A stretch of DNA of 11,076 nucleotides from Bacillota bacterium (GTDB lineage Bacteria > Bacillota > Sulfobacillia > Sulfobacillales > Sulfobacillaceae): assembly GCA_023488565.1 (NCBI GenBank), contig JAMDDZ010000074.1, positions 1 through 11,076 of the forward strand, given 5' to 3'. Position 1 is the first letter of the stretch, and each line of letters starts with the position of its first letter. Positions 5,333 to 11,076 of the stretch are shown here, piece after piece. Both the position numbers and the translations under genes were made by a program. The notes below the pieces were generated by a model, which was not told where the DNA came from, did not search any database, and was given only the letters and a program-made list of their open reading frames with translations.

Positions 5333-5890
5333 CTAGGCGCGGCCCGTGTACTGCCCGGTGCGAGTGTCCACGGTTACCTTGTCGCCCACATTGACAAATA
5401 ATGGAACCTTGACCACGGCACCCGTTTCCAAAGTAGCAGGTTTTGTTGCTCCCGACGTCGTATCCCCCTTAAATCCCGGTTCCGTCTCCGTCACTTCCAG
5501 GACCACGCTGTTAGGCAAATCCACTCCGATACTGGCACCTTTAAATAGCACCACGTAACATAGCATGTTTTCTTTGAGGAACTTTACTCCCTCGCCGATA
5601 TCTTCGGCCTTCAACGGGATTTGTTCATAAGTTTCGGTGTCCATGAACGTGTATTCATCGTTTGAGTTATACAGGTACTGCATTTCGCGCTTTTCTACCT
5701 TGGCAGCCGGCACACGTTCTCCCGCGTTAAATGTTCGTTCTAGGACCCCCCCTGTTTGCAAATTTTTCAATTTGGTCCGTACAAAAGCTGAACCCTTCCC
5801 GGGTTTCACGTGTTGAAATTCGATAACTTGGAATAATACTCCGTCCAACTCAATGGTGACCCCGTTGCGAAAATCATTGCTGGAAATCAA
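5333..5890 (-). CDS. efp: Translation elongation factor P
   Basis: A 185-residue EF-P, the full family length. EF-P binds ribosomes stalled at consecutive prolines and promotes peptide bond formation. The N-terminal KOW-like domain (about 1-62) ends its tip loop in KPGKGSAF, with Lys32 at the residue that is modified in many bacteria (5-aminopentanol in B. subtilis); the two OB domains follow, with the ETEPGFKGDT signature at about 135-144 and the C-terminal VNVGDKVTVDTRTGQY motif. The start is a TTG at 5890-5888; the resulting MISSNDFRNG matches the usual EF-P N-terminus exactly, so TTG is preferred. The ribosome binding site AAGGAG (5907-5902) lies 11 bases upstream, rather far. The gene follows the M24 peptidase by 39 bases, the same order as yqhT-efp in B. 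subtilis. Confidence 0.97.
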   Translation of the reverse strand: MISSNDFRNGVTIELDGVLFQVIEFQHVKPGKGSAFVRTKLKNLQTGGVLERTFNAGERVPAAKVEKREMQYLYNSNDEYTFMDTETYEQIPLKAEDIGEGVKFLKENMLCYVVLFKGASIGVDLPNSVVLEVTETEPGFKGDTTSGATKPATLETGAVVKVPLFVNVGDKVTVDTRTGQYTGRA

Positions 5891-5929
5891 TCTCTAATCC
5901 ACTCCTTACCTAACGACCTTGTATGGATC

Positions 5930-7021
5930 CTACAAGACTCGCAAGGCTTTGTCCACCATAGTCAACCGCTGATATCCCTCATTAGTGACCACCACAGTAT
6001 CCTCCAGTCTTACTCCACCCAATTGAGGAATATAAATGCCCGGTTCCACTGTGATGACCATGCCAGGCTCCAGTAACTGGGCTGCAGCGTGTGCCGAAAC
6101 CCAGGGTGCCTCATGAATTTCCAAGCCTACTCCATGACCCGTGCCATGCCCAAAGTATGCGCCAAACCCTGCTTGATTAATATATTGACGAGCCGCCTGA
6201 TCCACGTCCGCCACCGGAACCCCGGGCCGCACTTTTTCTATTCCCTGTTTTTGTGCCTCCCAAACAATTTGATACAGGTCGGCTAACTGAGAAAAATTTG
6301 GCTGTGTTCCGGCAACGGCCACAGTAACCGTTTCGTCCGAATGATATCCCTCAATCACTGCGCCAAAATCGATAGTGACAAAATCGCCCGCATTCACTTT
6401 CCGGGATGTCGGATGGCCATGCGGCAACGATCCCCGAGGCCCCGACGCAACGATGATGTCAAAGGCCAACTTTTCCGCTCCTAGTTCCCGAATCGCCGAT
6501 TCCAATGCCCAAGCAACTTCGCGCTCGCTAATACCGGCATGAACCTTATGCTCCAATACTTGCGCCAATGCCAACCCCGCCGTCGTGGCCGCCTGCTTAA
6601 TCCACCCAATTTCCTCAGGCGATTTGATTTGCCGCAAAGTCTCGGTGAGAGACGATATGGGTACCCACTGGATTGGCGAGGCCAACTGGCGCAATGATTC
6701 CCAATCCCGCAGCGTGACGTGGTCTGACTCGATGGCTATGCGGTGCACTCCGGCAGCGTTGGCCACCTCCGCGATTTTTTGCCATCGATTATCCGATACC
6801 GGCACCACCAGATAGTCGGCAGCTTGATCTTGTGCCTGTTCCCAGTAGCGAAAATCGCAGAACAGCCAGCGGCCTCCGCCGGAACTTATCAACACCGCTC
6901 CTTCGGACCCGGTAAATCCCGTGAGATAGCGACGGTTGTAAGGCGAGAATACCAGGTAGCCATCCGCCCGGTCCCCGCCTAAAGCAACCAGCCGATTTGC
7001 GCGTTCTTGATGTGGCGTCAT
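5930..7021 (-). CDS. yqhT: M24B metallopeptidase, Xaa-Pro aminopeptidase/dipeptidase type
   Basis: A 363-residue cytoplasmic metallopeptidase of the pita-bread fold, normal length for the short YqhT-type enzymes that cleave the bond before proline in peptides. The N-terminal creatinase-like domain covers about 8-130 (YLTGFTGSEG at 32-41 is typical). The catalytic domain covers about 137-355. All five dinuclear metal ligands are seen: Asp218 (TIDFGA), Asp229 (HSDET), His296 (HGTGHGVGLEIHE), Glu326 (VEPGIY) and Glu340 (VRLED). The ATG at 7021-7019 overlaps the aroQ stop as ATGA, with no strong ribosome binding site, so its translation probably depends on aroQ. Aminopeptidase or prolidase specificity cannot be told from sequence. 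Linkage to efp is the same as in Bacillus, and both genes concern proline, though a functional link is only inferred. Confidence 0.94.
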   Translation of the reverse strand: MTPHQERANRLVALGGDRADGYLVFSPYNRRYLTGFTGSEGAVLISSGGGRWLFCDFRYWEQAQDQAADYLVVPVSDNRWQKIAEVANAAGVHRIAIESDHVTLRDWESLRQLASPIQWVPISSLTETLRQIKSPEEIGWIKQAATTAGLALAQVLEHKVHAGISEREVAWALESAIRELGAEKLAFDIIVASGPRGSLPHGHPTSRKVNAGDFVTIDFGAVIEGYHSDETVTVAVAGTQPNFSQLADLYQIVWEAQKQGIEKVRPGVPVADVDQAARQYINQAGFGAYFGHGTGHGVGLEIHEAPWVSAHAAAQLLEPGMVITVEPGIYIPQLGGVRLEDTVVVTNEGYQRLTMVDKALRVL

Positions 7022-7458
7022 GAATCCGAATCCATAAGCAAAACCAAATGGAGTAGCGCCAAGCGGTACCCATCGACGCCCAGCCCGCTAATTTGTCCCA
7101 CTGCCACCGGAGCAATTACCGAGTGTGCCCGAAAAGATTCTCGGGCATAAATATTGCTAAGATGCACCTCTATCACCGGAATCGACAATGCTGCCATAGC
7201 GTCGCGGAGCGCATAGCTTTGATGCGTTAACGCTCCTGGATTAATCACTGCTCCGTCAGCCCCCCGATCAGTCAATGTTTCCAGATAATCGATCAAGGCG
7301 CCTTCATGATTGGACTGAAAATCTTCCAGGTGGCAATTCGGAAAGTCCCGTCGCAGATTATTCATCACGTCGCTCCAAGTGGCCGTGCCATAAATTTCAG
7401 GTTGGCGACGGCCGAGCCTGCCAAGATTCGGTCCGTTGACAATATAGAGGTTAAGCAT
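7018..7458 (-). CDS. aroQ: 3-dehydroquinate dehydratase, type II
   Basis: A 146-residue type II dehydroquinase, which converts 3-dehydroquinate to 3-dehydroshikimate (third step of the shikimate pathway). The signature NGPNLGRLGRRQPEIYG (residues 8-24) carries the lid arginines and the catalytic Tyr23; INPGALTH (72-79) carries Asn73; EVHLSNIYARESFR (97-110) carries the catalytic base partner His99 and Arg110. The start is ATG at 7458-7456, which gives the usual N-terminus MLNLYIVNGPN and overlaps the end of glyA by 8 bases; GGAG lies 10 bases upstream inside glyA. A longer frame open to 7602 is only the overlap with glyA. The stop overlaps the next ATG. The gene equals B. subtilis yqhS by position. 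Confidence 0.96.
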   Translation of the reverse strand: MLNLYIVNGPNLGRLGRRQPEIYGTATWSDVMNNLRRDFPNCHLEDFQSNHEGALIDYLETLTDRGADGAVINPGALTHQSYALRDAMAALSIPVIEVHLSNIYARESFRAHSVIAPVAVGQISGLGVDGYRLALLHLVLLMDSDS

Positions 7459-8710
7459 AGACACTGGGCTCCAGTCCTGGGAGTGGATAGGCTCGTGCCA
7501 GAGTCTCCACCCTATTGGCCAGTGGCTCGGGATCAAACTCTTTAGGACCTTGGATGACTTGAGCGATAATCTCCGCCAATTGATCCATTTCCTCCAGCCC
7601 AAATCCGCGGGTGGTGACCTGCGGCGTGCCGATGCGAATGCCGGACGCTACCGTAGGTTTTTCCGTTTCGTTGGGAATTGTGTTCTTATTTACCGTAATG
7701 CCAATCGCGGCCAGCCGACGTTGGGCCTCGCTTCCCGTCAGCCCGCTGTATTTGACATCCACCAAAATCAAATGGGTATCGGTTCCGCCCGATACCAAAC
7801 GCAGACCGCGAGCCGTCAATTGTTCGGCCAACCGCTGGGCGTTGGCTACCACCCGGACCTGATATTGACGAAATTCTGGGGTTAGGGCCTCGCCAAAGGC
7901 AACGGCTTTCCCCGCAATCAAATTCATCAATGGTCCCCCTTGCAGACCCGGGAACACCACCTTGTCCACTTTCTTTCCCCATTCGGCGTTGGTTAAAATA
8001 AATCCGCCACGAGGTCCCCGCAATGTCTTATGCGTGGTCGAGGTAACAAAGTGCGCGTGTCCCACGGGAGTCGGATGCAGCCCCGCAGCAACCAACCCGG
8101 CAATGTGCGCCATGTCCACCATCAACAAAGCCCCCACCTCACGGGCAATGCTGGCAAAGGCAGGAAAGTCCAGCTGCCGCGGGTAAGCTGAGGCACCCGC
8201 CACAATCATCTGAGGGTGAAACTCCAGCGCCGCCTCACGCACCGCATCCATATCCAGTCGTTCGCTGGAGGCGTCTACCCCATAACTGTGCACGGAATAC
8301 AGTTGACCCGAAAAATTGACCGGACTGCCATGGGTCAGGTGGCCTCCATGGGTAAGATTCATTCCTAAAATGCGGTCTCCGGGCTTAACCGCGGTAAAAT
8401 AGACCGCCAAATTCGCCGGCGCCCCAGCATGAGGTTGCACGTTGGCATGCTCCGCTCCGAACAACGCCTTGACCCGGTCTCGTGCCAAAGTTTCCACTAC
8501 ATCGACATATTCACAGCCACCATAATAGCGATGGGCGGGATATCCCTCCGCATACTTGTCCGTCATCACAGACCCAACGGCTTCCCGTACGGCGGGGGAA
8601 GTCCAATTTTCCGAGGCAATCAACTCGAGATGCAATGCCTGGCGCCGTTCTTCATTCTCAATCGCCTGGTACACATCGGGATCCACGTGTTGCAATATAC
8701 TTCTGGTCAT
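7451..8710 (-). CDS. glyA: Serine hydroxymethyltransferase
   Basis: A 419-residue PLP enzyme that interconverts serine and glycine with tetrahydrofolate, giving 5,10-methylene-THF. The PLP lysine is Lys228 in TTHKTLRGPRGG (225-236). Further family motifs are LIASENWTS (30-38), YAEGYPAHRYYGG (53-65), VDMAHIAGLVAAGLHP (198-213) and GIRIGTPQVTTRG (357-369). The phosphate-binding loop reads NVQPHAGAPAN (90-100), where many SHMTs have HSGxQAN, a moderate variation. The start is the ATG at 8710-8708, with AGGAGG 7 bases upstream; a TTG at 8725 is in frame but lies inside that ribosome binding site region. The gene follows gcvPB by 57 bases in the same transcript, so the glycine cleavage system and SHMT are probably made together: glycine cleavage yields methylene-THF, which SHMT can use to make serine. 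Confidence 0.97.
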   Translation of the reverse strand: MTRSILQHVDPDVYQAIENEERRQALHLELIASENWTSPAVREAVGSVMTDKYAEGYPAHRYYGGCEYVDVVETLARDRVKALFGAEHANVQPHAGAPANLAVYFTAVKPGDRILGMNLTHGGHLTHGSPVNFSGQLYSVHSYGVDASSERLDMDAVREAALEFHPQMIVAGASAYPRQLDFPAFASIAREVGALLMVDMAHIAGLVAAGLHPTPVGHAHFVTSTTHKTLRGPRGGFILTNAEWGKKVDKVVFPGLQGGPLMNLIAGKAVAFGEALTPEFRQYQVRVVANAQRLAEQLTARGLRLVSGGTDTHLILVDVKYSGLTGSEAQRRLAAIGITVNKNTIPNETEKPTVASGIRIGTPQVTTRGFGLEEMDQLAEIIAQVIQGPKEFDPEPLANRVETLARAYPLPGLEPSVYA

Positions 8711-8763
8711 GGGAAGCCTCCTCAAAATGCCTGGCGATTACGCCGGGTGTGGGTGGAGTCTCG

Positions 8764-8782
8764 CCGCCTAAGGTTGAGGCGG
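8764..8782 (-). other. Hairpin overlapping the gcvPB stop
   Basis: CCGCCT and AGGCGG form a perfect 6-bp stem with a 7-base loop around the gcvPB TAG. No T-run follows, so it is not an intrinsic terminator. A second small stem, GGCG-TAAT-CGCC, lies before the glyA ribosome binding site. Both could tune the gcvPB/glyA mRNA balance, or be chance structures. Confidence 0.3.
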
Positions 8783-10228
8783 TTCGGACCGATAGGTTAA
8801 ATTAGGTTGACGAGCTGCCATCGCTTCGTCCAACCGACTCACGATGGTGTCATGCGGTGCCTGGTGCAATAATTCGGGATCCTGGTCAATTTCCTGGTCA
8901 ATTTTTCGCAATGCCTCAGCAAATCGATCCAAGGTTTCTTTTGATTCCGTTTCCGTAGGCTCCACCATCATTGCTTCTTCCACCACCAACGGAAAATAAA
9001 CGGTAGGGGGATAAAACCCATAGTCTATCAGCCGTTTGGCGATATCCAAAGCGCGGGCACCGCGCTTCTTTTGGGAGACCGCCGACAAGACAAATTCATG
9101 TTTGACCCGACGGTGATGGGGGGTCTGATATCGGTCGGCCAACAGAGCTAACAAGTAGTTGGCATTGAGAACTGCCGTATCCGACACGTCCTTTAAGCCC
9201 TCTGCCCCATGGTTCCGCACGTATGCATAGGCGCGGACTAAGATCCCCACGTTGCCATAATACGACCGCATCTTGCCAATGGATAGCGGTCCCGGGTCGG
9301 AAAGCTGCCACTGCCCATGGCCCCACTCAATGGTCGGGCGTGGCAAGAACGGCACCAACGGAGCCTTCACCCCAACCGGGCCAGCGCCAGGTCCCCCACC
9401 GCCATGGGGCGTGGAAAACGTCTTGTGCAGATTCAGATGCACTACATCAAACCCCATATCGCCTGGGCGCACTCTTCCCATAATGGCATTTGCGTTGGCT
9501 CCATCGTAGTAGAGCAACCCGCCGGCACTGTGGACAATGTCCGCAATTTCCACGATGTCTTCTTCAAAAAGCCCCAAAGTATTGGGATTGGTCAGCATCA
9601 GTCCCGCGGTTTCGTGATTAACCAAGCGCCGTAAGGCATTGACGTCCACACCGCCGCGATCATTGGAGGGTACCTCCTGCACCAAAAAGCCTGCCATGGC
9701 GGCGGAAGCCGGGTTGGTGCCATGAGCAGAGTCCGGGACGATTATAGTGGTCCGATGCTCTCCTTTGTTTTCCAGATATTTCTTGATCATCAAAATGCCT
9801 GTGAGTTCTCCGTGCGCCCCAGCTGCTGGTTGTAACGTCACCCGATCCATGCCGGAAATTTCCGCCAACCCCACTTCCAAGTGGTGCAGCAGTGCCAACA
9901 AGCCTTGCACCGTGTCCGTCGGCTGCAACGGATGCACCTGGGAAAATCCCGGCAAATTCGCTGCCCACTCGTGAATCTTAGGATTATACTTCATGGTGCA
10001 CGATCCCAAAGGGTAAAATCCGGTATCGACCCCATAGTTTAGTGTAGACAAATAGGTGTAGTGACGCACCACGTCCAACTCCGACACCTCTGGCAGCCGC
10101 GTCGGGCTCTGACGAATATAGGCCGCTGGCAATAGTGATGCGAGTTCGGGCATCGGAACATCGCTACCTGGCAAGGTCACCCCGCGCCTCCCCGGAGCAG
10201 ACTTCTCAAAAATTACCGGGACATCCAT
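8768..10228 (-). CDS. gcvPB: Glycine dehydrogenase (decarboxylating) subunit 2
   Basis: A 486-residue PLP-containing subunit of the split P-protein of the glycine cleavage system. With GcvPA it decarboxylates glycine and passes the aminomethyl group to lipoyl-GcvH. The PLP lysine is Lys269 in HLNLHKTFSTPHGGGGPG. Other family motifs are YPLGSCTMKYNPK (72-84), LQPAAGAHGE (132-141), DSAHGTNPASA (166-176), MLTNPNTLGLFE (211-222) and YYDGANANAI (240-249). Length is usual for the family. The start is ATG at 10228-10226, with AGGAGGT 7 bases upstream; it overlaps the end of gcvPA by 16 bases. The longer frame to 10321 is a shadow of gcvPA. The split-subunit form is typical of Firmicutes and thermophiles. 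glyA follows. Confidence 0.97.
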   Translation of the reverse strand: MDVPVIFEKSAPGRRGVTLPGSDVPMPELASLLPAAYIRQSPTRLPEVSELDVVRHYTYLSTLNYGVDTGFYPLGSCTMKYNPKIHEWAANLPGFSQVHPLQPTDTVQGLLALLHHLEVGLAEISGMDRVTLQPAAGAHGELTGILMIKKYLENKGEHRTTIIVPDSAHGTNPASAAMAGFLVQEVPSNDRGGVDVNALRRLVNHETAGLMLTNPNTLGLFEEDIVEIADIVHSAGGLLYYDGANANAIMGRVRPGDMGFDVVHLNLHKTFSTPHGGGGPGAGPVGVKAPLVPFLPRPTIEWGHGQWQLSDPGPLSIGKMRSYYGNVGILVRAYAYVRNHGAEGLKDVSDTAVLNANYLLALLADRYQTPHHRRVKHEFVLSAVSQKKRGARALDIAKRLIDYGFYPPTVYFPLVVEEAMMVEPTETESKETLDRFAEALRKIDQEIDQDPELLHQAPHDTIVSRLDEAMAARQPNLTYRSEPPQP

Positions 10229-11076
10229 TGCGCCACCTCCTGGCATAACCCGTCGCATTCCGCGCGGGTGCGTTTTTCCGTTGTCGCCAACTGCCAATAT
10301 CCTGCCCACTTTGAATGCCACTGGGCCAAATCAAAGCCACCCAGATATCCGGCGTGTAGTAGGTGCCGGTTCAAGTCGGCGATAGATCCCGGCACTTTGA
10401 CGGCAAATTCAAAAAGAAAAGGCTCGTCGGGAAACGCCAAAGGAATCCCTATAGCTTTAAGCTGGTCCGCCAGATAATGCGCTTTCGCAGTGGATAACAG
10501 CGCGACATCGCGCAGTCCTTGGGGTCCCAGACTCGCCATATAGATGGTGGCCATCAAAGCGTTTAACGAATGATTGGAGCAGATGTTCGACGTAGCCTTT
10601 TCACGGCGAATATGCTGTTCGCGCGCCTGCAAGGTCAACACATAACCACGAGAGCCATGATGATCTAAGGTGGCACCGACCAACCGGCCTGGCATCTTAC
10701 GCACCAGCGGCGCCTGAACGGCAAAATACCCGAATGTCGGTCCTCCGTAATTGAGCGGGTTGCCCAGCGGTTGACCTTCGCCCACCACCACGTCGGCCCC
10801 CATGTCTCCTGGTGGGGTCAACAGCGCCAAAGCCACCGGGTCGGCCGCAACAATCGCCAAGGCCTGGTGACGATGGGCCATCTCAATGGCTAGGTCAATT
10901 CCCACAATGCGCCCCAGCATGTCAGGATACTGCCAAATCACCGCGGCGACGGGTTCTGATTGGGACAACGCTTCTTCCAATTCTTCGATCGTGCCAACCG
11001 TGCAGACAGAACCACCGCGGGCCTCCACATAGGTGGTGGCCACGGCCACACTATCGGGATGGATCCCCTGATGCAC
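10213..11076 (-). CDS. gcvPA: Glycine dehydrogenase (decarboxylating) subunit 1, C-terminal part
   Basis: The last 287 residues of the GcvPA subunit; the frame is open to the window edge, and the family is about 445-450 residues, so roughly 160 N-terminal residues lie outside. The leading GTG at the edge is an internal Val codon. Visible motifs include GEGQPLGNPLNYGGPTFGYF (about 98-117), LVGATLDHHGSRGYVLTLQA (about 136-155), REQHIRREKATSNICSNHSL (156-175), and the C-terminal GYLGGFDL region (about 243-250), all standard for GcvPA. Together with GcvPB it forms the P-protein. The stop overlaps gcvPB by 16 bases, and the gcvPB ribosome binding site lies within this gene. gcvT and gcvH would be expected further upstream. 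Confidence 0.96.
   Translation of the reverse strand: MHQGIHPDSVAVATTYVEARGGSVCTVGTIEELEEALSQSEPVAAVIWQYPDMLGRIVGIDLAIEMAHRHQALAIVAADPVALALLTPPGDMGADVVVGEGQPLGNPLNYGGPTFGYFAVQAPLVRKMPGRLVGATLDHHGSRGYVLTLQAREQHIRREKATSNICSNHSLNALMATIYMASLGPQGLRDVALLSTAKAHYLADQLKAIGIPLAFPDEPFLFEFAVKVPGSIADLNRHLLHAGYLGGFDLAQWHSKWAGYWQLATTEKRTRAECDGLCQEVAQWMSR

Noticed and set aside
7459..7602. Longer start for aroQ inside glyA
   Set aside because: Type II dehydroquinases begin MLNLYIVNGPN, which is given by the ATG at 7458; the extension is only glyA read in another frame.
8711..8725. TTG start adding five residues to glyA
   Set aside because: The TTG overlaps the sequence leading into the AGGAGG of the ATG at 8710, which has ideal spacing.
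8711..8767. Possible glycine riboswitch before glyA
   Set aside because: Only 57 bases are available and no conserved aptamer core was seen; only two short stems are present.
9096..9509. Overlapping open frames on both strands within gcvPB
   Set aside because: They are shadows of the well-supported gcvPB frame, with no family features.
10229..10321. Longer start for gcvPB inside gcvPA
   Set aside because: A perfect AGGAGGT precedes the ATG at 10228, and the extra residues do not match the family.
1..11076. Search for CRISPR arrays, tRNA/rRNA genes, transposases and terminal inverted repeats
   Set aside because: None was seen; the window is almost fully covered by ordinary genes in a conserved order.

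Overview
The window looks like part of the chromosome of an endospore-forming Firmicute. It carries the start of the spoIIIA sporulation operon, a two-subunit glycine decarboxylase (gcvPA/gcvPB) and strong AGGAGG-type ribosome binding sites, with mid-range base composition. A Sulfobacillus-like or related deep-branching Firmicute would fit, but that genus guess is from general impression only. The gene order resembles the Bacillus subtilis yqh region (gcvPA-gcvPB, then aroQ/yqhS-yqhT-efp-yqhV-spoIIIA), so most of the window is an old conserved block.

Right two thirds, minus strand, read from 11076 down to 5333: gcvPA (5' end outside the window), gcvPB, glyA, aroQ, a Xaa-Pro-type M24 peptidase and efp. 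The genes overlap or nearly touch, and several starts are translationally coupled, so this is probably one transcript. GcvP with SHMT moves one-carbon units between glycine and serine; AroQ belongs to the shikimate pathway; EF-P rescues ribosomes at proline stretches. A 323-base gap (5010-5332) follows, then a small acidic zinc-ribbon protein of the CD1247 type (4536-5009).

Middle, plus strand (2413-4468): a membrane-bound GAF histidine kinase and a NarL/DevR-type response regulator, one base apart. They are divergent from spoIIIA, convergent with the CD1247-type gene, and end at a perfect 10-bp hairpin. The pair sits inside the otherwise conserved efp-CD1247-spoIIIA neighbourhood. Its closest resemblance by eye is to mycobacterial DevS/DosT-DevR, including the positions of the heme-ligand histidine and distal tyrosine of the GAF domain. 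It is therefore a candidate oxygen, NO or redox sensor system and the most interesting item here.

Left end, minus strand (2255 down to 1): spoIIIAA-AB-AC-AD and the first 63 codons of spoIIIAE, encoding the mother-cell side of the SpoIIIA-SpoIIQ channel. A good match to a sigma-E promoter lies just upstream of spoIIIAA, and a perfect 6+1+6 dyad lies between that promoter and the ribosome binding site, in the divergent spoIIIAA/kinase control region. No RNA genes, mobile elements or CRISPR arrays were recognised.
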